From Acidimicrobiaceae bacterium (GTDB lineage Bacteria; Actinomycetota; Acidimicrobiia; Acidimicrobiales; UBA8190): a stretch of DNA of 64,000 bases. A program made the translations under genes and the position numbers. The notes beneath the pieces were generated by a model. The model was not told where the DNA came from. It made no database searches and worked only from the letters and a program-made list of their open reading frames with translations. Positions 17,446 through 26,960 of this stretch are shown here, one piece after another; the first letter of the stretch is position 1, and every line of letters begins with the position of its first letter. The stretch is taken from contig PLXQ01000045.1 of NCBI GenBank assembly GCA_003151475.1, positions 21,501 through 85,500 on the forward strand, in the 5' to 3' direction.

Positions 17446-18206
17446 AACCCAGAGTCTCAATAGTCGTCACCGCCTATAACGAAGGCGAGGAAATCGTTGC
17501 CTACCTTGACCGGCTCTTGGAGTCAGTCACCCTTCCTTGCGAAGTCCTTGTTGTCTTCGACTCTGCAGACGATACGACCGCCCCCTGGGTACAGAAATAC
17601 TCCCGCGACGACGCTCGCGTTGTTCCTACGCTGAACACGTACGGGCGTGGCCCTGCTCGAGCCATCCGCTACGGATTCGATCACGCCAAGGCGGATGTAG
17701 TCGTCGTGACGATGGCTGACGGTTGTGACGATCCGATGCAGATCGACCCTCTCGTGCGCCTCGTCGAGCGTGGAGTCGTGGTTGCGGCCGCTTCCAGGTA
17801 TATGCGCGGTGGGCAGCAGATCGGCGGCCCCGCACTGAAGAGTGCTCTTTCTCGTCTTGCTGGGCTTTCACTGCACCTGCTGACGCGGGTCGGAACCCGA
17901 GACGCCACGAACTCCTTCAAGGCCTACTCAGTAGAGTTCGTCCGAAGAGTCGGCATCGAGTCCGACCACGGTTTCGAAGTAGGTCTTGAGCTCGTGGCCA
18001 AAGCCCGTCGCCACCGGTTGAGAGTTGCCGAACTTCCAACGATTTGGCTGGAACGCAGCTTCGGTCAGTCGAACTTCCGTCTGGCAAAGTGGATCCCGCG
18101 GTACCTCCGGTGGTATCTGTATGCGTTCGGTTCGAAGCCCTCAGGCGATTCTTCCTCGCTGAACGATCTGAGCGCTTTGACCCCGAAGGCGCCGGAACAA
18201 CACTAA
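17442..18206 (+). CDS. family 2 glycosyltransferase
   Basis: 254 residues. The GT-A fold is clear: VSIVVTAYNEGEEIVAYLD, LVVFDSADDTT, GRGPARAIRYGF and VVVTMADGCDDPMQID, where the usual DxD-type aspartates appear as DGCDD. The latter half resembles dolichyl-phosphate mannose synthase relatives without C-terminal membrane helices. It probably transfers a sugar to a polyprenyl phosphate or glycan intermediate at the cytoplasmic face. It overlaps the nucleotide sugar dehydrogenase gene by 4 bp and is followed 44 bp later by an epimerase gene. Confidence 0.87.
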   Translation: MKPRVSIVVTAYNEGEEIVAYLDRLLESVTLPCEVLVVFDSADDTTAPWVQKYSRDDARVVPTLNTYGRGPARAIRYGFDHAKADVVVVTMADGCDDPMQIDPLVRLVERGVVVAAASRYMRGGQQIGGPALKSALSRLAGLSLHLLTRVGTRDATNSFKAYSVEFVRRVGIESDHGFEVGLELVAKARRHRLRVAELPTIWLERSFGQSNFRLAKWIPRYLRWYLYAFGSKPSGDSSSLNDLSALTPKAPEQH

Positions 18207-18250
18207 CTACGCGCCAGCGACTCACAAAACGAAGCGGAAGGGCGGGTTCG

Positions 18251-19276
18251 ATGAGCAGAGTCCTGGTAAGTGGATCAGCCGGCTTCATCGGCGGTTACGT
18301 CGTCGAAGATTTGCTCGGACGCGGACATAATGTCGTCGGAATCGACAATCTCTCCAAATACGGCCAGGTCGCCAAGTCGTATGACGATGACCCGGCCTAC
18401 CAGTTCGTCGAGGGGGACTGTCGCGACATAGATCTCATGACCAAAGTTGCAAGTGAGTGTGACCACTTCATCGCTGGGGCGGCGATGATCGGCGGTATCT
18501 CGTACTTCCATACCTATGCCTACGACCTGTTGGCAACCAATGAGCGCATCATCGCCGCATCGTGCGACGCTGCCATCGCCGCCCACGGGGCCGGCACACT
18601 CGAAAAGGTCACCTTTCTTTCTTCGTCGATGGTCTATGAGTCGACTGACGAATGGCCCTCGTACGAGGGACAGGAACGCGTCATTCCTCCTCCGTTGTCG
18701 TCGTATGGATTCCAGAAACTGGCGGTGGAGTATTTCGCCCGGGCAGCCCACGACCAATACGGTCTTCCCTACACAATCGTGCGACCTTTCAATTGCGTCG
18801 GTATCGGTGAGAGCCGCGCCCTCGGCGACACCGAAATCCTTTCCGGGAATGTCAAACTGGCGATGAGCCACGTGGTTCCCGACCTGGTCCAAAAGGTTCT
18901 CAAGGGCCAGGACCCACTCCACATCCTCGGAGACGGAAGCCAGATACGTCACTACACCTACGGCGGCGACGTCGCCCGCGGCATCGTGGATGCGATGGCA
19001 CACCCAGCGGCCCGTAACGACGATTTCAACATCTCGACCTCACAATCGACGACCGTTCTCGAGTTGGCTGAACTCATATGGCACAAAGTCAACGGCGCGG
19101 ACGTCCCATTCCGCTATGTCTCAGATCCGGGATTCGAACACGATGTAGCCCGACGGATCCCATCAACAGAGAAGGCTGAGCGAGTTCTCGGTTTCAAGGC
19201 GACGACACCGCTCGACGAGATGCTCGATGAGGTCATTCCTTGGATCGCCGGCGCGATCCAGGATGGCGCCATCTGA
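18251..19276 (+). CDS. NAD-dependent sugar epimerase/dehydratase (extended SDR)
   Basis: 341 residues. GSAGFIGGYVVEDLL (8-22) is the NAD motif, SSSMVYE (124-130) carries the catalytic Ser region, and SYGFQK gives Tyr152/Lys156. VRPFNCVGIGE and LGDGSQIRHYTYGGDVARGI are the substrate-side motifs of UDP-glucose epimerase relatives. It interconverts or dehydrates a nucleotide sugar; which one is not readable. The ATG at 18251 is the natural start, since the frame upstream overlaps the GT2 gene. It forms a set with the dehydrogenase and the GT2 gene. Confidence 0.88.
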   Translation: MSRVLVSGSAGFIGGYVVEDLLGRGHNVVGIDNLSKYGQVAKSYDDDPAYQFVEGDCRDIDLMTKVASECDHFIAGAAMIGGISYFHTYAYDLLATNERIIAASCDAAIAAHGAGTLEKVTFLSSSMVYESTDEWPSYEGQERVIPPPLSSYGFQKLAVEYFARAAHDQYGLPYTIVRPFNCVGIGESRALGDTEILSGNVKLAMSHVVPDLVQKVLKGQDPLHILGDGSQIRHYTYGGDVARGIVDAMAHPAARNDDFNISTSQSTTVLELAELIWHKVNGADVPFRYVSDPGFEHDVARRIPSTEKAERVLGFKATTPLDEMLDEVIPWIAGAIQDGAI

Positions 19277-19287
19277 GTTCGGACGTT

Positions 19288-20790
19288 GTGACGACAACCC
19301 CGCCAACTGCGCAACGTCGAAGCCGTCAAGCGCGACCCTCGTCTCCAGAAGTCGTCCACGCTGGCGGCGCTGAAAGCCAAGACCCACATCGTATTCCGGC
19401 CGGTAGGGCACGCTTTTATGGCGTTGTCGCCGTCGGTGGTGGCATCGCTGCTCTCTATGTGCTCTTTGTTCTCCACTACTCAATCAACGTCATCTTTTGG
19501 GACGAATGGGACGACGTGCCGATCATTCACGCCGCACTTCACTCACACCTCACACTCAGCGCCCTGTGGGCTCAGCACAATGAAAATCGAATCCTGGTCC
19601 CAAATCTGGTTGTGGTCGCGTTGTCTCTTGTGGATCATTACAACTCCAAGTCGATCATCCTGCTCAGCGCATTCTCATTCGTTGTCAGCTATGTCGTCCT
19701 GTTGGCTATCTTTCGAAAATACCTGGGCCGTGTCCTAACTCCGATCCACGCCCTATCCCTGGGAATCATCTGGTTCAGCCTGGAGGACACGGAGAATTCG
19801 CTATGGGCATTTCAGCTTGCTTGGTATCTGGTTGTGGCCTTCCTTCTGGCCATGATCTTCCTGCTCACCCAAAAGCGACAACATCGCGACACTTACCTCA
19901 TCGGCGCTGTTCTGATCTCCGTAGCCGCTTCCTTCTCTTCTCTTCAAGGACTGATTCTGTGGCCGGTCGGCCTCATCTGCCTTCTATGGGATGGACCGCG
20001 CGATCGGAGGAGACTTTGGGAGTGTGCGTCTTGGCTTTTGGCGTGTGGCGTCACTGCGGTGATCTACTTCCGCAACTTCAATTTTCAAACGACGGGCAGC
20101 TCGCCTGGTTTCGCATTGCGGCATCCGATCGGAATGGCCAAGTTCTTCCTGGCGGCGCTTGGAAATGTCATCCCAATGACAAACAGCAATCTTTGGATCC
20201 ACGAACTCATCGGTGCTGTGATTTTCGTCGGTGCCGTCTTCGTGGTGGTCCGGTCTCTTCGCCAGCAAACCATGCGCAATCGAAATCCTCTTCCTGTGGC
20301 CCTCATCGCCTTTGGATTTCTCTTTGACGGTTCCATCGTCCTCGGCCGGATCGGCTCCGGGATCGGCGGGGCACTGGCACCCCGATATACGATGGCCAAC
20401 CTTCTCGTCGTGACCGGAATAGTCGTCTTCGCCTGGGGATACGCTCGACCAACGGAAAGCATCGCCCGACACGCAGGAAGATCGGCGAAAGCACGCCGCG
20501 CTGGATTCGTTCTCCTTGGCCTATTTCTGGTCGTTCTGATTGTCGACGGTACGACGTATGGCATCACCAGCGGGCGCACGACCCGTCAGAACCGACTCCT
20601 CGATGCTCGGATTATCGTGAACCTGGACAGAATCCCCGGGTCCCAACAGCAGCCACTCGCGGCAAGCTACGTCTTTCCGAACGTCACAGCCCTCCGTCCT
20701 TTCCTTCAGGAAGCGCGGAGCGACGACCTGAGCGTCTTCGCCCCCGGCCCCTACCGTTTCTACCGGCTCCAAGGTCCTCCGTCCTCTTGA
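19288..20790 (+). CDS. polytopic membrane protein, probable glycan-assembly GT-C-like enzyme
   Basis: 500 residues from GTG 19288, 11 bp after the epimerase stop. A polar N-terminus of about 45 residues is followed by roughly ten membrane helices. The first loop after helix 1 contains INVIFWDEWDDVPIIHA, an acidic cluster of the kind GT-C glycosyltransferases use to bind polyprenyl-phosphate sugar, and later HNENRILVPN. The C-terminal segment is soluble and ends FYRLQG. No named family is recognised with certainty; membership of the GT-C superfamily is inferred from layout and context. Confidence 0.65.
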   Translation: MTTTPPTAQRRSRQARPSSPEVVHAGGAESQDPHRIPAGRARFYGVVAVGGGIAALYVLFVLHYSINVIFWDEWDDVPIIHAALHSHLTLSALWAQHNENRILVPNLVVVALSLVDHYNSKSIILLSAFSFVVSYVVLLAIFRKYLGRVLTPIHALSLGIIWFSLEDTENSLWAFQLAWYLVVAFLLAMIFLLTQKRQHRDTYLIGAVLISVAASFSSLQGLILWPVGLICLLWDGPRDRRRLWECASWLLACGVTAVIYFRNFNFQTTGSSPGFALRHPIGMAKFFLAALGNVIPMTNSNLWIHELIGAVIFVGAVFVVVRSLRQQTMRNRNPLPVALIAFGFLFDGSIVLGRIGSGIGGALAPRYTMANLLVVTGIVVFAWGYARPTESIARHAGRSAKARRAGFVLLGLFLVVLIVDGTTYGITSGRTTRQNRLLDARIIVNLDRIPGSQQQPLAASYVFPNVTALRPFLQEARSDDLSVFAPGPYRFYRLQGPPSS

Positions 20791-20866
20791 AGCCAACTTC
20801 ATGCAACAACGCTGTCTCGCTCGTCACTGAGGGAATTCCGAACCCGCCAAAAGAGAGGCTCCTTCC

Positions 20867-23800
20867 GTGACAGAGCAACGGACGATGCTTACCGCTGGGG
20901 GCACCCGTCCGCGCCCCGCGCACGCGCAGCGCTCCGTCACTGAAGCATGGTGGCGTCCTGCGCTGCGATTTGCTCTTGCTTTGGCCATAGGCGGAGGGCT
21001 CACCGATCTGGCGTGGCATCACATCGGAACCCATTTATCGGTGACAACCGACATCGTGGGGCGTACGACCTTCGCCGACTTCGACATCTACCGGTATCTG
21101 GATCGCTTCTATGACATTGCCCTCGCCTTGCCGGTCTTAACTACTTTGGCGTACCTGCTGATCGCCCAATTGGGGATATTGCGGGCGCCCAAGGTGACCC
21201 GTCCCTGGCCTCCCGATTTGGACACCTCCGATACCCTCGTCGGTCTTGCGCGGGGACCGGACGCCCCTGTCGCACCGGACCACAGCCTCGACAGTGAGAA
21301 TCCTGGGTCTTCGTCCTTGATCTGGGCTCTTGCTCGCATCGCCCTGCCGGCACTGACGATCGGTTTCGAAGTCAATGCCTCGCTTTCGGCACATATCACC
21401 GCGCTGACCCGATCCTGGATCGTCGCCAGCCTTGCCTACGCGCTTGTGGTCATCGTCGTGGCCACATTGGTCTGCCTACGTCGTCGGGTGGTGTCGGCAA
21501 CCGGAGGTCAACGAGACGGTGTCCGCGTCGGCGTATTTCTCATGCGTTATCTCGCCATTGACCTGGCACTGGTGAACTCGGCCGCCTCAATCGTCGTTAT
21601 ACCCCTCTTCGTTCTTGTTTCCTCGGGCACGGCCGTCACTGTGGTCGCCAACGGACACGTCACGTACTACCCGTGGTTCCCGCCTTGGCTAGGCGCCATC
21701 TGCACGCTCGCTGCGGTCACCATTTTGGTCAAGGCGCTCTTGCGTACTCGCGACAGGGGGTCCCGCCTGCGTTTCGAGCGACGCACGCTCTTCCTCGTCG
21801 TCGTTCCCGTGCTCGTGTTCATCATCTCTGCCGGGATCCCGGGTGCCCAGGGCCCGTTCCAGGGCTTTGACGACGCCCAGACGATGGTGGGTGCACAGCT
21901 CAGTGTCGGACATGGGTTGTGGCCATGGCGAGACCTCTTTCTCCTTCACGGTTTCCTTGCCGACGATCTCTATGGGGGCATCGGGATGTGGGTTCTTTCG
22001 CCGACCCGATGGGGATCGAACGCCGGGGTATCACTTCTCGTCGTGCCCTTCACCTTGATGGCGCTCTACGGCTTCATGGTCTACTTCTCGAGGAAGAACC
22101 GGCTACTCATGTTCGCCGGAACGCTGGCCCTCGTTCTCGGCCTGATTCAAGGCTGGGCCATCACCCGCTACATGCTCCTGCCGGTCGTGTTGATCCTCTT
22201 CGACCGCGTTTTGCGAAAGCCAAGCTGGGCTCGGTGCACTCTCCTGATGGCAAGCATTGTCTTCATCTCGATCGTCACTCCTGAGGCAACATTGATCATG
22301 TTGGGTGTCCTAGGCACCCTGATCGCGGCCGAAGCCGTGCATCGACCGCGACGAGAGCCGCTAAGGACAAGCTTCACGGGGACCATCCGGTGTTTTATCA
22401 CGGGCGCAGGATTTACTCTCGCCTGGGTGGTATTCCTCAAAGCCACAGATACTTTGTCCGGATTCATCGCGTATTACCAGACGACAATCAGCGGACACGA
22501 ACTGTGGGGGGCTTATTCGCCGCAATGGTCGCTCACCGCGTCCCCATGGTTGACCATTGAATTCGCGTTGCCCGTGTTCCTATTCCTGATGACAGCCTGG
22601 AGGGTCGTCGGCAAACTCCGGCGCCGAACGCCTTGGCGTCCAATCGAGTGGATCATAGTGGCGTCGTCGACTCCCGTGCTTCTTTTCTACCCGGTTGTGC
22701 TCGACCGCATGGATGGCGGCCATGTGAACGAGGTCTTCCAGACCCTCATTCCCTTTGTCGTGCTGTGGGCTATCGAGATAGTCGGCACCGCTGACACGCT
22801 CCTCGTTCAAGGCGCCAACTGGCTGATTCGTCGCTGGAGAGCATCGGCTCACCTGTCTCTGCGTGCTCCGGTGACCTTTCTGGCTGTTTTCGCCATCGCC
22901 TTCGGTTCGCCGATCTCCCTTGCCTCGTGGAAGGACATTCCAGGCCACTTTCATCCCCTCGTCCCTGCAAATGCACCTTCAGGGCTCCCACTCGGTTACA
23001 CGGTGCCCGGCTCAATTCAACTTCCTGAAATTACGGATCTCGGGAAGGTGCTCGATCGATACGCCGGACGCGACGGCCCGGTGTTCGACTTCACCAATGA
23101 GATGGGGATCACATATTTCTTACTGAATCGAACCCCAGGCGCTCGCTTCTACCATGTCGAATCTGCACAAACCGCCAGGGCACAGGATCTCGAAGTCAGC
23201 GATCTTGAGCGCAGCCGGCCCCACGTCGTGATCTTCAACGACGACACCTTTGGGCTGCCGAACTATGACGGCATTTGGAGCATGGAACGCAACTACCTAG
23301 TGAGCCAGTACATCCTCGATCACTACCGTCCCCTTCTTGACACTCATGGGCAGTTGATCCTCCTGCGCGACGACCTCTTCCCTCGCGCTCAACCACTCCC
23401 GCATCTGAGCGCGAAGCCTCTCACCTCGGGACTGTATTTCGACATGCCATCGTGCGACTGGGGATACGTTCCGAACTTCCTCGTACACCCGAATCCGGAA
23501 GACTCAAAAGGAGCACTGACGCTACGGGCACGAGCCACCGGCACCGGAGACTTTGTGACGGTTACGGGCTGGGCCTTCGATACGACAGACGCGAAGCCGG
23601 CACGACAGGTCCTCGCTGTGAGCCGCGGGCGGGTAGTGAGTGCATTGGCGCCCAGCCTCTCGCGCACCGACATCGTCACGGTAGTGAACAACCTGGCCGC
23701 ATCTTCCAGCGGGTACCAGCTGCAGTTCAGTGTGGCCAAGGGTGCCTCGTACCGGATCTACGTTCTCAATGCCGACGGTAGCGTCACGCCGCTCCCACCT

Positions 23801-24208
23801 CCGGCCGGGGATCGAGCTTCGAATCCTGTAGCCCGCACCGTGACCACTCCCGATGGAGTGGTCCACCCTGTTCGCCAAGGCGCGTTGGAGGGCTCCATCG
23901 ATTCCGCCACGACGATCCCGGCGACGAGAACCTTCACTCTGAGCGTCCCGGCAGGCACCGACCTGGCTTCCTATCAGTGGATGGAAATGCAGTCAGGGTC
24001 GGGGTTCGGACGTTCTCGGATCGAGTTGACAGACAATCTCCCGGCTGGACCTCCGCATCTCATTGCCTTCAATACACTTCCGAGCGTGGGCGATTCCGTC
24101 TATACGCGCGTCGGAAGCTGTCTCCAGTGGCATGGGTATCGCACGAAGCAACTCACCTTGCTCGTCCACGGTCCGTCGTACAATTTTTCAGTTCGTCTTC
24201 TCAAATAA
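20867..24208 (+). CDS. very large polytopic membrane protein with C-terminal exported region
   Basis: 1113 residues from GTG 20867. There are about fourteen hydrophobic helices between residues 25 and 660. The loop FQGFDDAQTMVGAQLSVGHG carries acidic residues placed as in GT-C glycosyltransferases. Residues 680-1113 are soluble and presumably outside the membrane; they contain VFDFTNEMGITYFLLN and HVVIFNDDTFGLPNYDG, then beta-rich repeats such as TVTGWAFDTTD. Similar large proteins occur in actinobacterial cell-wall and S-layer glycan clusters, but I cannot name the family. It is the last gene of the 14.6-24.2 kb plus-strand block and converges with the 24263 methyltransferase gene. Confidence 0.65.
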   Translation: MTEQRTMLTAGGTRPRPAHAQRSVTEAWWRPALRFALALAIGGGLTDLAWHHIGTHLSVTTDIVGRTTFADFDIYRYLDRFYDIALALPVLTTLAYLLIAQLGILRAPKVTRPWPPDLDTSDTLVGLARGPDAPVAPDHSLDSENPGSSSLIWALARIALPALTIGFEVNASLSAHITALTRSWIVASLAYALVVIVVATLVCLRRRVVSATGGQRDGVRVGVFLMRYLAIDLALVNSAASIVVIPLFVLVSSGTAVTVVANGHVTYYPWFPPWLGAICTLAAVTILVKALLRTRDRGSRLRFERRTLFLVVVPVLVFIISAGIPGAQGPFQGFDDAQTMVGAQLSVGHGLWPWRDLFLLHGFLADDLYGGIGMWVLSPTRWGSNAGVSLLVVPFTLMALYGFMVYFSRKNRLLMFAGTLALVLGLIQGWAITRYMLLPVVLILFDRVLRKPSWARCTLLMASIVFISIVTPEATLIMLGVLGTLIAAEAVHRPRREPLRTSFTGTIRCFITGAGFTLAWVVFLKATDTLSGFIAYYQTTISGHELWGAYSPQWSLTASPWLTIEFALPVFLFLMTAWRVVGKLRRRTPWRPIEWIIVASSTPVLLFYPVVLDRMDGGHVNEVFQTLIPFVVLWAIEIVGTADTLLVQGANWLIRRWRASAHLSLRAPVTFLAVFAIAFGSPISLASWKDIPGHFHPLVPANAPSGLPLGYTVPGSIQLPEITDLGKVLDRYAGRDGPVFDFTNEMGITYFLLNRTPGARFYHVESAQTARAQDLEVSDLERSRPHVVIFNDDTFGLPNYDGIWSMERNYLVSQYILDHYRPLLDTHGQLILLRDDLFPRAQPLPHLSAKPLTSGLYFDMPSCDWGYVPNFLVHPNPEDSKGALTLRARATGTGDFVTVTGWAFDTTDAKPARQVLAVSRGRVVSALAPSLSRTDIVTVVNNLAASSSGYQLQFSVAKGASYRIYVLNADGSVTPLPPPAGDRASNPVARTVTTPDGVVHPVRQGALEGSIDSATTIPATRTFTLSVPAGTDLASYQWMEMQSGSGFGRSRIELTDNLPAGPPHLIAFNTLPSVGDSVYTRVGSCLQWHGYRTKQLTLLVHGPSYNFSVRLLK

Positions 24209-24262
24209 CCAGGTACCACGTCGGTCGGTCGTCAAAGACGAACCCCCAGGACTCGCTCAGTC

Positions 24263-25135
24263 TTAGCTCGAGGGCTTTACTCCGATGGCGAACTCTGAAA
24301 TGCCATAGCGAGCGTCAATGAGTCTGGTCGGGATGCTCGACAGCCGAAGCAAGCTGGCCAAGGGGCGCCGGTACTTTGGCAGCGCCTTTGTGACTTTGTA
24401 CTGGATGATACGGGGATCGACTCGGACAATCGGTAACGGAGCTACGTCGAGACCGACCTGACGCAGGCCCTTGGCCCACGCCATGGGGGACCAGAAGGTG
24501 ACGTGCACATCCGGAATCTGGGCGTAATACCACTTGTTCAATGACCCGCGGACTTTCGAGAAATTCCCGGTTGTAATGAAGAGAAATCCATTGGGTTTGA
24601 GGCAGGAGGCCATGGATCTCATCTCTGAGAGAGGGTCCACCAGGTGTTCGACAACTTCAATCGCCGTGACAACGTCATATTGCTCAGACAGCTCTGGCAG
24701 AGCCGGTGCCATGAGCCCCTTTTCGTCTAGCACCTTTGATGCGTATCCTTCGTCTAGCCCGTCGGCGTTGATACCGCATGTCCTTGCCGTCCGTACGAGT
24801 CCTCCGAGCCCTGCACCCCAATCGAGGAGTCTCAGGCTGCTTGCGTCCTGACCGCGGGAGATGGCGATCTTGCTGACGGTTTGCACGATGCCGTTCCACT
24901 CGATTTCACGCGCTGATCCGGCCATCTCGTCGGCGACGTAGTTGATCAGAGGGTCCGCCCCTCGTCCTTCGTAGTACTCGGGTCCGTAAAGTTGGGCGAA
25001 GTCGGTGCGTGGATTGAGCACAAGACCCATCTGGCACGCCACGCATACGCCGAGCTCAAACGTGATCGAGGAAAATGAGGAGCGAATGGGCTCCACTTGT
25101 CTCGGCTGCTCGTGGCAAACCGGGCAGACTCTCAT
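24263..25135 (-). CDS. zinc-ribbon class I methyltransferase
   Basis: 290 residues. The N-terminus has CPVC (4-7) and CVAC paired cysteines, as in C-methyltransferases that act on nucleotide-linked sugars and start with a zinc ribbon. The SAM core follows: LRLLDWGAGLGGLVRTAR, YDVVTAIEVVEHLVDP and CLKPNGFLFITTG. It probably methylates a sugar or glycan of the adjacent heptose cluster. The gap to hddC upstream is about 200 bp and contains no gene, so it may have its own promoter. Confidence 0.83.
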   Translation of the reverse strand: MRVCPVCHEQPRQVEPIRSSFSSITFELGVCVACQMGLVLNPRTDFAQLYGPEYYEGRGADPLINYVADEMAGSAREIEWNGIVQTVSKIAISRGQDASSLRLLDWGAGLGGLVRTARTCGINADGLDEGYASKVLDEKGLMAPALPELSEQYDVVTAIEVVEHLVDPLSEMRSMASCLKPNGFLFITTGNFSKVRGSLNKWYYAQIPDVHVTFWSPMAWAKGLRQVGLDVAPLPIVRVDPRIIQYKVTKALPKYRRPLASLLRLSSIPTRLIDARYGISEFAIGVKPSS

Positions 25136-25336
25136 AATCGTCCTATTGGTTGATCGGTGATGGCTGGAAACCCCGTCGTCGTCTTACCGACACAAGCAAC
25201 GGCGTTACTAGACTCCCGTGCGGAAGTCGAACACTGGTAGCAAATGCTAGCGCGGTCTGCTCCCGTCGAAGCGTCCCGAGCGGGTAAGCGCGATATGGCC
25301 CCGGTCGGTGGGCGAACAACGAGTGCCCTTCGTTCA

Positions 25337-26065
25337 CTACTTGATTTCCCGCTGCCGTTCGCGTCGCAGGAAGTTGTCTGTCTCATTGAGACCTTCACGT
25401 GTTCCAATGTCGTAGAAGCGATTGACGGCCTCGAAGCCGTAGAGAAGACCACGAGCGGCGAGAGCATGGTGAAGGTCAGCCAGATCACGGTATTCGGCAC
25501 CCACGAGGTGAAGGGCCTCAGCCGTCAATCCACCGAGCCCGTAGTCGATCCATTCCATATCGGGGGTGTGGCTGTGTTTGTCGTACCGCGTCACCACGCC
25601 GTCGACGAAGACTGCGTTCGACGAGTTCCATTTCCCCCGGTTCCGTAGCACGGTCATGGCTGCCGGCAAGCCACTGGATTTCCACGAGGTGTCAAAGGCC
25701 CGGTAATCAATCCGGAGGTATGTATCCCCGTACAACGTCAAGAACCGCTCTCCCAAGAGTGGAGCCGCTCGACGGATGGCTCCTAGGGTTCCGTCAAGTT
25801 CAGGACCATCATGGCTGTATTTGATACGAATTCCGAATTGTTCGCTGCCCAGGGTTTGCTCAATGCGGTCACCCATGTACCCGACACACAGGACCACCTC
25901 GTGCGCCCCTGCAGCAGAAAGCAGACGCAGCTGATGCAGCAGAAACGGTTCTCCCGCCACCTGGAGAAGGGGCTTAGGAACTTCGCGCACGTCGTCTCCG
26001 AGGCGGGTGCCCAACCCGCCTGCCAGGATGCAGACACGAGATAATTTGTGATCGGGCTCGCTCAC
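25337..26065 (-). CDS. hddC: D-glycero-alpha-D-manno-heptose 1-phosphate guanylyltransferase-like nucleotidyltransferase
   Basis: 242 residues of the NTP-transferase fold. ILAGGLGTRLGDDVREVPKP (13-32) is the nucleotide-binding loop with the essential Arg and Lys, and YGDTYLRID carries the metal-binding Asp. HddC makes GDP-heptose from GTP and heptose 1-phosphate. The specific name rests on context: gmhA, gmhB and hddA homologues lie in the same minus-strand run. By sequence alone it could be another sugar-1-phosphate nucleotidyltransferase. The gap to the upstream SDR is 37 bp. Confidence 0.75.
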   Translation of the reverse strand: MSEPDHKLSRVCILAGGLGTRLGDDVREVPKPLLQVAGEPFLLHQLRLLSAAGAHEVVLCVGYMGDRIEQTLGSEQFGIRIKYSHDGPELDGTLGAIRRAAPLLGERFLTLYGDTYLRIDYRAFDTSWKSSGLPAAMTVLRNRGKWNSSNAVFVDGVVTRYDKHSHTPDMEWIDYGLGGLTAEALHLVGAEYRDLADLHHALAARGLLYGFEAVNRFYDIGTREGLNETDNFLRRERQREIK

Positions 26066-26102
26066 CGGGTTCTCTCCCGCCGGAAGGGACCGTGGAGCGG
26101 CA

Positions 26103-26960
26103 TCACGCTTCGGACGGACTTATCTCGCCGAAAAACTGATCGTCGATCCTTCGCAATGTGGCCAGGTGAGCGCTGTTGCGCAACCGATCTTGGAATCCTG
26201 GGTCCCTCCACGGATCCCACCGGGCGCTCAGCAGCTTGCCTGTGATTCCCAACGAGGAATCCGAGAGAAGGAATGTCGCGAGCTCGGCAGCTAGCTGGGG
26301 AGAATCACCCTGAGCGGTCTCGCTCGCCACTCGCGTGCGTTCGAAATAGTCCGCACCGGCGAGGCCGGGACCCGCTTCCAACGTCGCGTCGTGCATATGG
26401 GTCAGTACGAAGCCGGGGGCTATGCTATTCACGCGTACGCCGTCATTCTTCAGCTCAACGGCAAGATTCTCAGTCAGACGCACCACTGCTGACTTCGACG
26501 CAGCATAGGCATCAAAGCGAGGCATAGGTGACGTGGCGCCTCCGCCGGAGAAAGTGATTACCGATCCGTGACTTGATCGCAGGGCGGATAGGCCCGTCAT
26601 GATGGCAAGGAGGGTACCGGTCAGATTGACGTCGAGTGTCCGGCGAAACACGTCAACATCCCACGTGCCAATGGGTCCCACCGGTTCGATCACACCGGCG
26701 GCGGTGACGATGCCGTGCAATACGCCGTCAGGAGCGAGGCGGTCGCGACAGCGCTCCCAAGCATCAGCATCACACACGTCCATGGCTTCGATCTGATGCG
26801 GGCCTCCGGGAAGCTTGGCTGCAACATCGTGCAGCGTCGACGACCTGGCGATGAGAACTAGCTGGGCCCCTTGTGCGGCGAGCTCCGAGGCGACGACGAG
26901 ACCGATCCCGCGGCTGGCCCCAGTCACAATAACCCGCCGACCCGAGAGGGGTCCTTTCAC
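26103..26960 (-). CDS. short-chain dehydrogenase/reductase in heptose cluster
   Basis: 285 residues from GTG 26960. It has TGASRGIG (13-20), catalytic Ser138 in TFSGGGA, and Tyr152/Lys156 in YAASK. A long C-terminal extension after the usual SDR end (about residues 245-285) includes RWDPWRDPGF. It probably reduces or oxidises a nucleotide sugar or heptose intermediate. The start overlaps the stop of the Gfo/Idh gene by 4 bp (GTGA), so the two are coupled. Confidence 0.85.
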   Translation of the reverse strand: MKGPLSGRRVIVTGASRGIGLVVASELAAQGAQLVLIARSSTLHDVAAKLPGGPHQIEAMDVCDADAWERCRDRLAPDGVLHGIVTAAGVIEPVGPIGTWDVDVFRRTLDVNLTGTLLAIMTGLSALRSSHGSVITFSGGGATSPMPRFDAYAASKSAVVRLTENLAVELKNDGVRVNSIAPGFVLTHMHDATLEAGPGLAGADYFERTRVASETAQGDSPQLAAELATFLLSDSSLGITGKLLSARWDPWRDPGFQDRLRNSAHLATLRRIDDQFFGEISPSEA

